64,000 bases of DNA from Treponema brennaborense DSM 12168 (GCF_000212415.1 NC_015500.1:1-64000); one strand, 5' to 3'. Positions 8,949 to 18,039 are shown, counted from the first letter of the stretch. Notes: generated by a model from the sequence alone, not told the origin. Program-made: numbers and translations.

Positions 8949-9973
8949 AAAAGCTGAGTGCGATCCTGCTGTGTGCGGGATATATTATTTGTGCGGGGAG
9001 TTGTTCACCGATGGAAAAGAGTATGAAAGCTATAGAAGGTAAAGACGGTGTGTTCGCGATTATGCAGACATCGAGAGGTAATATCGTTTTGGAACTGTAT
9101 TACAAACAGACCCCGCTGACGGTAACCAATTTCGTGGGACTTGCCGAAGGTACGCTTAATGCAACGAACGGAAAGCCGTTTTACGACGGACTCAAATTTC
9201 ACCGCGTTATCGCCGATTTTATGATTCAGGGCGGCGACCCGAAAGGCAACGGTACCGGCGGTCCGGGATACCGTTTTTCCGACGAGTTTGTCGATGAATT
9301 GAAGCACGACGTGCCGGGGACGCTTTCCATGGCGAACGCCGGAGCCGGAACCAACGGCAGTCAGTTTTTTATCACACACGTTCCTACGCCGTGGCTCGAC
9401 GGAAAGCACACGGTGTTCGGCCGCGTCGTTGAAGGACAGGACGTCGTAAACAAAATAAAACAGGGCGATCTTATCGAAAAAGTAACGATCGTCCGTCAGG
9501 GTGCCGATGCACAGGCTTTTACGGCGAGTCAGGACGATTTTGACGAACGCAGCGCGGCGGCAAAAAAAGCAGCCGTTGAGAAAAAGGAAAAGGGCCGTGC
9601 GGCTACTATCGCGCTGATCGAAAAGAATTTTCCCGGTGCCCGGAAAACTGCCGACGGTATTTATTACGTTGTAACGAAAGAAGGCAGCGGAAGTAAGGTC
9701 GGAAAGGGTAAAGCCGTTTCCGTTCATTACAAAGGGTATTTGCTGGACGGTTCGGTGTTCGATTCATCGGAAGGACGCGGTACGCTTGATTTTTCTACTG
9801 CGGCCGGTCAAATGATTCCCGGTTTCGATACGATGGTACAGGATATGAAAACGGGTGAAAAGCGGACGATCGTTCTGCCGCCCGAACAGGCGTACGGCAG
9901 TGCCGGTGCCGCGGGCGTTATTCCCGGCGACGCGTACATTGCGTTCGACGTGGAACTGGTTCGTGTAAAATAG
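8945..9973 (+). CDS. Cyclophilin-FKBP fusion peptidyl-prolyl isomerase lipoprotein
   Basis: A 342-residue double isomerase that should speed proline isomerisation in exported proteins. The N-terminus has a lipoprotein signal ending CAGSC (Cys20). Residues about 35-175 form a cyclophilin domain ([35 protein letters not shown]). After a charged Lys/Ala-rich linker (about 180-235) comes an FKBP domain ([37 protein letters not shown]) to the end. Both active-site regions look complete. The start overlaps the preceding gene by four bases. A terminator follows at 10000-10037. Confidence 0.93.
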   Translation: MKKLSAILLCAGYIICAGSCSPMEKSMKAIEGKDGVFAIMQTSRGNIVLELYYKQTPLTVTNFVGLAEGTLNATNGKPFYDGLKFHRVIADFMIQGGDPKGNGTGGPGYRFSDEFVDELKHDVPGTLSMANAGAGTNGSQFFITHVPTPWLDGKHTVFGRVVEGQDVVNKIKQGDLIEKVTIVRQGADAQAFTASQDDFDERSAAAKKAAVEKKEKGRAATIALIEKNFPGARKTADGIYYVVTKEGSGSKVGKGKAVSVHYKGYLLDGSVFDSSEGRGTLDFSTAAGQMIPGFDTMVQDMKTGEKRTIVLPPEQAYGSAGAAGVIPGDAYIAFDVELVRVK

Positions 9974-9999
9974 AAAAAGTTAAAATATCATATGCGATG

Positions 10000-10037
10000 G
10001 AGCCGCTGTACACGTATCTGTGTAAGCGGCTCTTTTT
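10000..10037 (+). terminator. Rho-independent terminator after the isomerase gene
   Basis: GAGCCGCT (10000-10007) pairs with AGCGGCTC (10025-10032), with further pairing inside, and is followed by five T residues. It ends the jag-to-isomerase transcript. An apparent start at 9997 for the next ORF lies inside this hairpin and is not used. Confidence 0.85.
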
Positions 10038-10080
10038 AAATCAAAAAAAGAAACACCAACAAGGAAACGGGAGCGGCCAG

Positions 10081-10638
10081 ATGAGCGGAAACGAAAAACG
10101 ATTGATAGTACCCGTGCTGCTGCTACTGTGCGCCCTCGCATCGGCAGCCGAATACACGATTGAACGGAAAGGTGACGACGGAACGACCGTCTCGACCGAC
10201 ATCGCCGTAACGGTACACCTCATGAACTATGAAATCGAATGGGCAAGTAAAAGCGACCCCTCGAACCATACGACCTATACGGCAGGAAGTAAAAATAAAA
10301 GCGGCGGCTGGAAAATACTCAAAGACAAAGACGGTCTCCTTATCTGGGAAATCGCCTCCGCTTCGGAAACGGAAACGCTTGCCGCAATAGAAAAAAAAGC
10401 CGGAAACGGCACGATAGAAACAAAAGACGGCAGTGCTCCGATCATCGGAAAAGCCGGCTACACAGCGGAAAAGACGTCGGGCAGCGGACAGATAATCAGA
10501 AACGAAGTAACCGTGCCGATCCCGGCGGATCCCGGCTGTATCGTCGTCATACAAGTATACGGACAAGACGGAACGCACACCGTCCTACTGGAACGCACAC
10601 CGTCCTACTGGAACGCACGGAAAGCTTTTACGAACTGA
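10081..10638 (+). CDS. N-terminal piece of a broken secreted NlpC/P60-type protein
   Basis: The first piece (185 residues) of what appears to have been one protein of about 1097 residues running to 13394. It begins with a signal peptide (LIVPVLLLLCALASAAEY) after a GGGAGCGG ribosome site. The body is a beta-rich region without a family I recognise. The last residues are out of phase: a 20-bp tandem duplication at 10571-10610 shifts the frame, so this piece stops at 10638. With one copy removed, the reading continues directly into the next ORF (10647-12137) in the same frame. It may still be made as a short secreted protein. Confidence 0.7.
   Translation: MSGNEKRLIVPVLLLLCALASAAEYTIERKGDDGTTVSTDIAVTVHLMNYEIEWASKSDPSNHTTYTAGSKNKSGGWKILKDKDGLLIWEIASASETETLAAIEKKAGNGTIETKDGSAPIIGKAGYTAEKTSGSGQIIRNEVTVPIPADPGCIVVIQVYGQDGTHTVLLERTPSYWNARKAFTN
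10571..10618 (+). repeat. 20-bp tandem duplication that shifts the reading frame
   Basis: The unit GAACGCACACCGTCCTACTG occurs at 10571-10590 and again at 10591-10610, followed by GAACGCAC. Twenty bases is not a multiple of three. Deleting one copy joins the ORF starting at 10081 with the one at 10647 in one frame. Confidence 0.95.
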
Positions 10639-10646
10639 AAGGAAAC

Positions 10647-12137
10647 ATGAGCAAAGAAGCAATCTGGCAAAGTATGGAACAATGGCTTGAAAGCAGCGAC
10701 GGAAAAACGGAAACCGAAAAAGCGCAAAAACGAAACGTAAAATTGGCCGAACTGCTCCGGGACACGCTGCTGAACAGCCGAAACAGCCGGCTGGGCGGCC
10801 TGTATGAAACGGACACCGAAGGCAACTGGTATCTGAGAAAGTATCTGGAATTCGTTCTGGACGCAGATAAAGGCGGAGCGTGCAGTGTCTACGGAGAATT
10901 GTTGTATGAAGAAAGCGGCAAAACGTATAACCCGGCCGCGTACGGACAATTGACGGAAACCGAACGGGAAAAAATAGCCCGAGCAGCCGAAACGTATCTG
11001 ACGAACGCCGTTGAATATGAAAGCGACAAAACACGGGAAGAAAAGCGTATTTTCAGTCCGATAAAAGAATATGAGACACGAATGCGGGAACTGATAATAG
11101 AAAACGAAACAGGCAACCCCTTACCGTATATGGAAGGAGGAACGGACACCGCGAAAATCTTCTGGTATAAAATGGCAGAACAAGCCGAAAGGAAAAAATC
11201 AAATACAACGCTACCGGTAAAGAACAGTATATCGTGGGTAGCAATAGCCGAGTTTTTAAGAAACGACTATAGCGAATACGCGGAAAACGGCCACATCCCC
11301 GGAAGAACGACCGGAAGCGACGAACTGGGACTTATAAACGGCTCGATAGTAACGGCCGGACTTGACGGAAGCGTAAAATGGAATGATACTGAAAAAGACA
11401 GCGCCGAACAATTGAAAGCATATGAAAAAAGCATAGCCGGAAACGCCGGCATGGAAAAAGAAAAACAACTGTCGGCACAATACGAGGGAAGATATCTGAA
11501 CCGGGAAAACTTTGAAAAAATAAGCGCATACGTCCCAGACGCAACGCAGATACGCAGAGGAGATATCCTTGTATACGCGGATACGGTGAGAAACCGAATT
11601 AAAGCGGGAGTAATCAGCAGCATACCCGCCGCCGGGAGCGCGTACGGAACGAATCAGAAAACCTTTATGGAGGAAATGGAAATCGTCTATATGGATGAAG
11701 AACAGGGAAAAGCGCTTAAAAGAAAAGTAAAAGAAAGCCCGTTTGCCGCTCAGGCAGGCAAAAGCGTCTGCGTCAGACTGCTGAAAAAAGAACGGCCCGG
11801 CAGCAAATCGTATAAAACCGCCGATTGGGACGTACTGGACTTGGCAATAGCGAAAGCAGAATTGACGATAGGAAAGATGAGAGAACAAAGCCAAAAAAAT
11901 GAAGAGAAATGGCGATTTATCCCGAATACGGGAGAATACCTATTGTTAAGCGATATAAAAATTCGTGCGGAAACGAAAAAAGGCCTGAAGGTACCGACGG
12001 GAGAAACATTCAAAGTGAAAAACCTCGGAGCGGAAGACAGAAACTACGAAGAAAGCAAAAAAGACAAAGGAAACATCCGGAACAATAAGGCGAACCGATT
12101 TGAAATAGCACTATTTGATACGGTAGGAATGAAATGA
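10647..12137 (+). CDS. Middle piece of a broken secreted NlpC/P60-type protein
   Basis: A 496-residue ORF with no recognised domain, rich in Lys and Glu, with long helical charged segments. It has a weak GGAAAC ribosome site before ATG 10647. Upstream it was once in frame with the signal-peptide ORF at 10081; downstream it ends in a TGA (12135-12137), after which the same frame stays open to 13394. Without the frameshift and the stop, the three pieces make one polypeptide. On its own this piece has no signal peptide, so it would stay in the cytoplasm. Confidence 0.65.
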   Translation: MSKEAIWQSMEQWLESSDGKTETEKAQKRNVKLAELLRDTLLNSRNSRLGGLYETDTEGNWYLRKYLEFVLDADKGGACSVYGELLYEESGKTYNPAAYGQLTETEREKIARAAETYLTNAVEYESDKTREEKRIFSPIKEYETRMRELIIENETGNPLPYMEGGTDTAKIFWYKMAEQAERKKSNTTLPVKNSISWVAIAEFLRNDYSEYAENGHIPGRTTGSDELGLINGSIVTAGLDGSVKWNDTEKDSAEQLKAYEKSIAGNAGMEKEKQLSAQYEGRYLNRENFEKISAYVPDATQIRRGDILVYADTVRNRIKAGVISSIPAAGSAYGTNQKTFMEEMEIVYMDEEQGKALKRKVKESPFAAQAGKSVCVRLLKKERPGSKSYKTADWDVLDLAIAKAELTIGKMREQSQKNEEKWRFIPNTGEYLLLSDIKIRAETKKGLKVPTGETFKVKNLGAEDRNYEESKKDKGNIRNNKANRFEIALFDTVGMK

Positions 12138-13394
12138 AACGAAGGCAAAGCACAGCTGAACCGAACGGGCGGAAAAACCTACGGAAGTGAAGGACTTGAA
12201 AAAATAGAACTGAAAATAAACGGCAGCAGCCGAATCTCCTATGCGGAAAGCGGAACCCCCGTCGAAATCGGAATACGGGGAGAAAGCAGCGCAACATCGT
12301 ACGCCGGAGACGACCTGCTGTTGACACTGGAAGTTGAAAACCGAGGTAAAAAATACACGGTAAAAGCCGCAGAAAAAGACTATATCGCCATGTACGATAA
12401 GAAACTTTTGTGGAGAGCGAACCTGTACATAGACAAAGGCACGACCGACTGGAACAATGAACACCCCTGGGACAGCAGGAAGAAAACGCCAGTTGGACAG
12501 AAGATAGAATGGTGGGGAGAAAACGAATGGCAGGAAACGGGAGACGGAGGACAAATACCGATACACAGTTGGACCCGATGGAACGATAACAGGCAGGAGA
12601 GCAAAAGCGTAGCGTATGGGTGGGGGTGTTGGGACAGTGTGGAAGGTTTTAATAAAGAACTGAAAGCTCAATCTGCGCAAATGAAAGCATATCGGGAAGG
12701 AAGAGAAGAAAAGAATAAGAAATATAGAGAACTTGATACGAATTGGGATGAATCGCAGATGACAGCTCCGGGAGGGCAATGGGCAAATTATCTGTTTAAG
12801 GAAAGATCATCGAAAACGGATAAGCAGACAATCAGTACGAATACGGCAGACGTATCGGTACCGGGGTTGAGTACGTATTGGGACGAGAACAACCAATTTG
12901 TAGCCGGAAAACATGAATACGATACGAGCGGAATAGACTGTTCCGGGTTGGTACATCTGGCGGCGGTATACAGCGGGAACGGATATGAATTACCGAATAA
13001 GGCAAGTGAAAGTGCGGGAAAAACGGTGAATACTTCTGGCTTTGCCTCGGATATGTATACGCTACAGATAAGGGAAGGAGGGTGGACATTGACAGACAAT
13101 GATGCGACGGAAGAACAAAAACAAGCAGATAGAGAAATCCTTTCCCATGCAGTACCCGGGGATATACTGGTTGTAGCCGATTCACACGTGGTAATTATCA
13201 ATGATATCAGGCTCACACAGGAAAACGGCAAAGTGTTTGTCAAAAACTATGCAGATGTGGATGTGATACATTCGACAAGCGGGGGATTAAATGAACCGTA
13301 TGGTTGGAATGTACAGACAGGAAGTTGGTTTGATTTAGGAACGGGGCAGAAAACAGCAAAGCATTTCTACGAATTAAGGAGGTTAAAAAAGTGA
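12138..13394 (+). pseudogene. C-terminal piece with NlpC/P60-like cysteine peptidase domain
   Basis: This frame is open from just after the TGA at 12135-12137 to 13394; the first usable start is a TTG at 12321 (357 residues). The C-terminal part resembles an NlpC/P60 or CHAP-type amidase that cuts peptidoglycan peptides: the nucleophile motif SGIDCSGLVHLA has its Cys codon at 12939-12941, and a likely catalytic His follows in VVADSHVVII (codon 13185-13187). No signal peptide is present in this piece; export needs the N-terminal piece. The stop overlaps the GTG of the next gene. Base composition becomes more A/T-rich towards the 3' end. Confidence 0.65.
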
Positions 13395-14596
13395 AAAAAG
13401 TTTATATAATATGTACACTTATTTTATGCCTAAATGTAGTATATTCACAGCAAATAGAGAAATTGGGAAATATAGCAGAAGTAACAGCTATTTCAGGTAA
13501 GGCGGGCGGAGCGGGCAGTCCCAATTTCATAACAGTGAATGAAAAAGAAGAAATAATTGAAGTAATGAATGAAAGTGATAATACAAAGTATACAGTAAAG
13601 GGGTTGCAAAAGAAAGGTAAAGCAAAATATGAATCATCATTTGATTTATATAGAGTAAAACTGCAAGAATACGAAATCGGAATGAGCGGTTATTTGGGAA
13701 TAAAGAAGGGTGATAAAATTATTTTAAAACCTTTATATGCCAGTTCCGGTATCAGTTTTATCCTGAAGGAAGGGAATGGGTATATAGTATATTATGTGAA
13801 CGATAAAGGGATACCGAGAGCAGTAGACACCGAAGGCCGGATATACGAGAATACGGAAGCGATAGCGTACTTAAAAGAATACGATGAGCAGAAGTATGAA
13901 CAGAGCGTGCAGCGGGCAACAGAACTCGGTTTGGCAGACCGGTTCCGGAATAATGAAGTATTGGTATGGGGTCGGACATATTATTCGACAGTAGAAATAT
14001 TACAAAAGTTCTGGAAGCCGGAGAAATATTTATATCCAAATTCAAGTAATGCAATACAATATGATTTGCAGGGAAACGGATATATGGAAAATTTCCGCTA
14101 TAAAGGAGATGGGACAAATGTTACGATTGTATCGTCTGACGGAAAACAACTGAAAAAAATACAATTATTTGACAGTTCCAATGTTCTGCAACGGATAAAG
14201 ATTACAGATGAAAGGTATTCCGCTAGTATGTACGTCGGGTTTGGAGGAAACATCTATTACTACATAGCCGGGGAAGAGTATACGGAAGTATTCCGTATAC
14301 GGCGAACCTGGGGAGAACCTGACCTGTACGCCATGGCAATCAACGGATATACGGACGACAGTTACGGTAAGTATGTAGAAGAGACACTTGCAAAGCTGAG
14401 CAAAGCGGAACTGCGCCTGTTAAGAAACACAGTGTTTGCACTGTACGGATATACGTTCAAGAGTGAAGATTTGAAGAATCATTTTGATAAACAAGTGTGG
14501 TACACGGATGAAAGTAAAACGGCTTCGGATATGACGCTGCCCTTGCATCGGCAAAAACTGCTGGAACTGGTACAGGCAGAAGAAGCTAAGCGGTAG
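13391..14596 (+). CDS. Secreted YARHG-domain protein
   Basis: A 401-residue exported protein with a signal peptide (VKKVYIICTLILCLNVVYSQQ). The middle is beta-rich and unrecognised. Residues about 330-398 match the YARHG domain, an extracellular module with a conserved aromatic/Arg/Gly pattern (LRLLRNTVFALYGYTFKSED, then HFDKQVWY). The GTG start overlaps the stop of the broken peptidase gene in GTGA, implying the two were translated together and may act together at the cell surface. The first 900 bases are clearly more A/T-rich than neighbours, which may mean acquisition from elsewhere. Confidence 0.8.
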   Translation: MKKVYIICTLILCLNVVYSQQIEKLGNIAEVTAISGKAGGAGSPNFITVNEKEEIIEVMNESDNTKYTVKGLQKKGKAKYESSFDLYRVKLQEYEIGMSGYLGIKKGDKIILKPLYASSGISFILKEGNGYIVYYVNDKGIPRAVDTEGRIYENTEAIAYLKEYDEQKYEQSVQRATELGLADRFRNNEVLVWGRTYYSTVEILQKFWKPEKYLYPNSSNAIQYDLQGNGYMENFRYKGDGTNVTIVSSDGKQLKKIQLFDSSNVLQRIKITDERYSASMYVGFGGNIYYYIAGEEYTEVFRIRRTWGEPDLYAMAINGYTDDSYGKYVEETLAKLSKAELRLLRNTVFALYGYTFKSEDLKNHFDKQVWYTDESKTASDMTLPLHRQKLLELVQAEEAKR

Positions 14597-14942
14597 ATAA
14601 TATCGTTCTGCTTTTACCCCTACGGCACAGCTTACGCGTCAGGCGCGAGGGATAGGAGTACCGAAGTACCGGGAGGGCCGGTTTAGCGGACTTCCCGGTA
14701 TGAGCCGCTGGGCGGCGAAGTACGGATAGCCCGTTTTGAAACGCACGGAAGATGCGTTTCAAACGCGCCCGAAAAGACCGGTACAAAGCGGCCCTGTCTG
14801 AAAAAATTCTTTATATAAAGTGATAAACGGAAGAATATATCGAAAAGAAACGGTATACTACATCCTTGGAGCATGCGCATTCAAACAATTTAACGGCCGG
14901 CAGCTCTGTATTGCTTCATATCATATTTTGGGGGATAGGTTT
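14597..14942. other. Intergenic region with a repeat element
   Basis: This 346-base gap has no convincing gene. It contains the GC-rich intergenic element described at 14643-14763, and then an A/T-rich stretch that probably carries the promoter of the OmpA-family gene (a TATACT is seen near 14853-14858 with no clear -35). Short ORFs on both strands here lack any family resemblance. Confidence 0.6.
14643..14763 (+). repeat. Intergenic element, copy 1
   Basis: A GC-rich block that starts GCGCGAGGGATAGGAGTACC, contains TACGGATAGCCCGTTTTG (14721-14738) and ends with a perfect stem TTTGAAACGCA / TGCGTTTCAAA (14735-14745 and 14753-14763). The same order of short blocks is seen at 40157-40258, so the two look like diverged members of one element family. 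Confidence 0.55.
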
Positions 14943-16370
14943 GTGAAATTTGAAAAGTTCTTTTTTTATATATTTGCAGCGTTTGCCCTGCTGTGCGTTT
15001 TGCCGATAATTGCGCAAACGGCGGACGACACGGCGCGGGTGGGAGAGACTTCCGTTCGGGCGGAGGAATCGATATCGCCGCTCGCCGCACCCGTCCGGCT
15101 TGCGTATACGTTTTCCGGAACGTATACGTTGGTGGAGCGTTCCGACTGGTCTCAGTATGTGAATGGTAAATACGTCGGTTTGACGAGCCGTGAAACGCGC
15201 GGTTATATGAATCCCGAAAAACGGACGGAAAGCGGAACGAAGTATAGCGGCCGTTTTTACGTAACGGAGCGGACGCTGCGCAACGCGGTACAGTCCGCGC
15301 GTGCTTTGGATGAAATTCAGGACGCGGCGTTTACCGTGCGGCCTGACGGCAGCGTTTTATTTGAAAAAGACAATCGCTATCCGCAACTGCGTAATTTTCC
15401 CGTGTTTCCCTCTGCCGCGGTAAAACCCGGCGACCGCTGGCAGTCCGAAGGGGAACGGATTGTAGATCCCAAAAACGATAAGCACTTTACGTGTCTGCCG
15501 ATCGTCGTCGAATATGAATTTATCGGACAGGAAATTTACAACGGTAAGCCCGTGTACCGCATAAAAGCCCGCTTTGCAACGCGGCTGAACGCGTACAACC
15601 GGCCGCGCACTGCCGACGCCGAATTACGGACAGCGTCGGGAAGTCACGACGTCTCGGTTTTGGCGGACGCGGAAACGTGCGCGGTCATATTGATGATAGA
15701 CAAACTCGACGAAACGTTTTCATACGCGGACGGCGGTACCGTTCGTTTTAGGGGAACGACTTCCTGGTTTACTGAAATGCCGGTGCGTGTTGAAAGCGGT
15801 GAATTGTACCGGCGGACGTCGCTCATAGCCGAAAAAGCCGTTCAAAAAGCGGACGGGCAGATTTCCGTGCCGATCGCTTCTCGCGACGATACGTTTGGTG
15901 GCAGTGGCGATGTTCCCGCCGGTAAGCAGACTCAGGCCGGTGGCGATGTTCCCGCCGGTAAGCAGACTCAGACCGGTGGCGGCGGTGTGAACACGGCGTC
16001 TTTGTTTGAAATAGAGGATACGCAGCAAGGCCTCCGGCTTTCCGTGCGCGATATCCGATTTCGGCCGGACAGCGCCGAAATTTTGAGTGAAGAGTCGTGG
16101 CGTCTGGACGCGATTGCGGACATGCTGCGGAGCGAACCGGATGCCGTGTATTTGGTGGAGGGACACACCGCTTCGGTGGGTAAACCGGAAGGTGAAAAAA
16201 AACTGTCCGTTGAACGTGCGCAGGCGGTCGTTGCGGCGCTGGTTTCACGGGGATTCAGGAAAGAGCAGTTCTTGTTTACCGGATACGGCGGAACCCGTTC
16301 CGTCGCCGATAACGGGACGGCAGCCGGCAGGGCCGAGAACCGCCGGGTAGAAATCACGATTCTGCGGTAA
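14943..16370 (+). CDS. OmpA-family outer membrane/cell envelope protein
   Basis: A 475-residue exported protein. The frame is open from 14820, but the GTG at 14943 has a good GGGGGATAG ribosome site and starts a signal peptide (FFFYIFAAFALLCVLPIIAQ). Residues about 45-310 form a beta-rich domain of unknown role. A Gly/Gln-rich hinge with two 12-residue repeats (GGDVPAGKQTQA) follows, then an OmpA-like peptidoglycan-binding domain (about 362-475; FRPDSAEIL, LVEGHTASVG, LSVERAQAVVAAL, NRRVEITIL). It probably anchors the envelope to the cell wall. A strong terminator follows. Confidence 0.88.
   Translation: MKFEKFFFYIFAAFALLCVLPIIAQTADDTARVGETSVRAEESISPLAAPVRLAYTFSGTYTLVERSDWSQYVNGKYVGLTSRETRGYMNPEKRTESGTKYSGRFYVTERTLRNAVQSARALDEIQDAAFTVRPDGSVLFEKDNRYPQLRNFPVFPSAAVKPGDRWQSEGERIVDPKNDKHFTCLPIVVEYEFIGQEIYNGKPVYRIKARFATRLNAYNRPRTADAELRTASGSHDVSVLADAETCAVILMIDKLDETFSYADGGTVRFRGTTSWFTEMPVRVESGELYRRTSLIAEKAVQKADGQISVPIASRDDTFGGSGDVPAGKQTQAGGDVPAGKQTQTGGGGVNTASLFEIEDTQQGLRLSVRDIRFRPDSAEILSEESWRLDAIADMLRSEPDAVYLVEGHTASVGKPEGEKKLSVERAQAVVAALVSRGFRKEQFLFTGYGGTRSVADNGTAAGRAENRRVEITILR
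15906..15977 (+). repeat. 36-bp tandem repeat inside the OmpA-family gene
   Basis: Two nearly identical 36-bp units (15906-15941, 15942-15977) encode GGDVPAGKQTQ-type repeats in the hinge before the OmpA domain. The unit is a multiple of three, so copy-number change would alter hinge length without breaking the gene. Confidence 0.9.
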
Positions 16371-16387
16371 CCACACCTGAAAAGGAA

Positions 16388-16431
16388 ACCCCGTACCGGT
16401 GGAGAACGTTCCGGTACGGGGTATTTTTTTT
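16388..16431 (+). terminator. Rho-independent terminator after OmpA-family gene
   Basis: ACCCCGTACCGG (16388-16399) pairs perfectly with CCGGTACGGGGT (16411-16422) and is followed by a run of eight T (16424-16431). Confidence 0.95.
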
Positions 16432-16540
16432 AAATGGACAATAGATATATGCGATTATCTGAACCGAAACGCGGACGGTGAAGGAGGAGGAGTGTCCCGT
16501 CCCCGTTCCGTCGGAACGATGTATACGATACGTGCGTTTG

Positions 16541-16630
16541 TCCGAGCGGCTCGCGTTCAGTGGAAAGTTGCGCGCGTTTATCCGAGCGGCTCGCGTTCAG
16601 CGGAAAGTTGCGCGCGTCTATCCGAGCGGC
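16541..16630. repeat. 40-bp tandem repeat beside uxaC
   Basis: Units beginning TCCGAGCGGC recur at 16541, 16581 and 16621, exactly 40 bp apart; two are full and the third breaks off after ten bases, just before the uxaC stop. The two full units differ at few positions. No spacers or coding content are evident. Confidence 0.9.
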
Positions 16631-16632
16631 CG

Positions 16633-18039
16633 TTATTTTCCGAAATAGGCGAGCGCGTTGGTAAAGGAAACGCCGGAAACGATCCCTTTCAGCGTGTCTT
16701 CATCGGCCGGATATTCGCCGTTTTCCACCCACGTACCGACGATATTGCACAGAATGCGGCGAAAGTATTCGTGGCGCGGATACGACAGAAAACTGCGGCT
16801 GTCGGTCAGCATACCGACGAACGCGCTGAGCATACCCAGATTTCCGAGTACTTTCATCTGCTGTTCCATACCGTCTTTGTGGTCGCAGAACCACCAGGCC
16901 GAACCGAGCTGGATTTTTCCGCGGATGCCGCCGCCCTGATAACAGCCGATCAGCGTGCCTAGCGGATAGTAATCTTTGGGATTGAGCGTGTACAGTACGG
17001 TTTTGGGGAGTCCGCCGGCGGATTCAATATAGTTCAGCAGGCCGGCGAGATTTTCGCTGACCTGATGGTCGTGAACCGCGTCGTAACCGGTGTCGGGGCC
17101 GAGTTTTTTGTACATGGCGCCGTTGTTGTCGCGAATGGCCGCGATGTGATACTGCATGACGATACCGCGTTTCGCGTAGGCTTCGGCCATACGGGCGAGC
17201 ACGGCCGTTTTGTAGGTATCCGCGTCCGCCTTTGAAACCGGCTGGCCGCGCATCGCGTCGTGAAACGCCTTGTTCGCGTCGCCTTCAATGGCGAACGGTA
17301 CGTAGTCGAGCGCGTGATCCGAAGCACGGCAGCCGTGCTGGATAAAAAAATCGAGACGGTTTACCAACGCGGCAACAACCGCGTCTACCGAATTGATAGC
17401 GACTCCGCTCGCTGCGGCAAGTTTTTCGATATAGTGCGCGAAATCCGGTTTTCCGATGTTGATCGCTTTGTCCGGACGGAACGACGGAAGGACTTTCGTG
17501 GAAATTTTGCCGATGGGAGCAGTTCCCGACGCGATCTGTTCGTGATATTCGAGCGTATCGATCGGATCGTCGGTAGTGCCGACGGCATAGACGTTCATTT
17601 TTTCAAAAATACCTTTTACGGAAAGTTCGTCGGTTGCGAGCAGTTCGTTCGCCTTTTTCCAGATTGCCGGCGCGCTTTTACGCGTCAGCGGTTCGTAAAT
17701 ACCGAAGTACCGTTGCAGTTCCAAATGCGTCCAGTGGTACAGCGGATTTCCGATCAGGTGTTCGACCGTTTCCGCCCAGGCCAAAAATTTATCGTACGGA
17801 TCGGCGTCCCCGGTGATGTATTTTTCATCGATGCCGTACGTCCTCATCTGCCGCCATTTGTAATGATCGCCGCCGAGCCAGATTTCGGTAATATGTGCGA
17901 ATTTCTTATTCGCGGCGATTTGGGCGGGTATCAGGTGGCAGTGAAAATCCCAAATGGGCTGATCGGCCGCGGCTTCGCGGAACAGTTTCCGCGCCGTTTC
18001 GGTTTCAAGCAGAAAATCCGCATCCATAAATCGTTTCAT
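16633..18039 (-). CDS. uxaC: Uronate isomerase
   Basis: UxaC converts D-galacturonate to D-tagaturonate (and D-glucuronate to D-fructuronate) in the cytoplasm, the first step of uronate breakdown. The 468 residues match the family length. Visible marks are the metal-site segment IWDFHCHL, followed by IPAQIAANKKF, and the later FAIEGDANKAFHDAMRG. It is the last gene of the leftward uxaB-uxaA-uxaC operon and overlaps the uxaA stop by four bases. Confidence 0.95.
   Translation of the reverse strand: MKRFMDADFLLETETARKLFREAAADQPIWDFHCHLIPAQIAANKKFAHITEIWLGGDHYKWRQMRTYGIDEKYITGDADPYDKFLAWAETVEHLIGNPLYHWTHLELQRYFGIYEPLTRKSAPAIWKKANELLATDELSVKGIFEKMNVYAVGTTDDPIDTLEYHEQIASGTAPIGKISTKVLPSFRPDKAINIGKPDFAHYIEKLAAASGVAINSVDAVVAALVNRLDFFIQHGCRASDHALDYVPFAIEGDANKAFHDAMRGQPVSKADADTYKTAVLARMAEAYAKRGIVMQYHIAAIRDNNGAMYKKLGPDTGYDAVHDHQVSENLAGLLNYIESAGGLPKTVLYTLNPKDYYPLGTLIGCYQGGGIRGKIQLGSAWWFCDHKDGMEQQMKVLGNLGMLSAFVGMLTDSRSFLSYPRHEYFRRILCNIVGTWVENGEYPADEDTLKGIVSGVSFTNALAYFGK

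Noticed and set aside
9997-10080. Upstream start for the first peptidase piece
   Set aside because: The stretch is a rho-independent terminator of the previous gene; the signal peptide and ribosome site fit ATG 10081.
12138-12320. Selenocysteine insertion at the TGA before the NlpC/P60 piece
   Set aside because: No convincing hairpin directly after the TGA was seen, and a second lesion (20-bp duplication) in the same gene points to decay.
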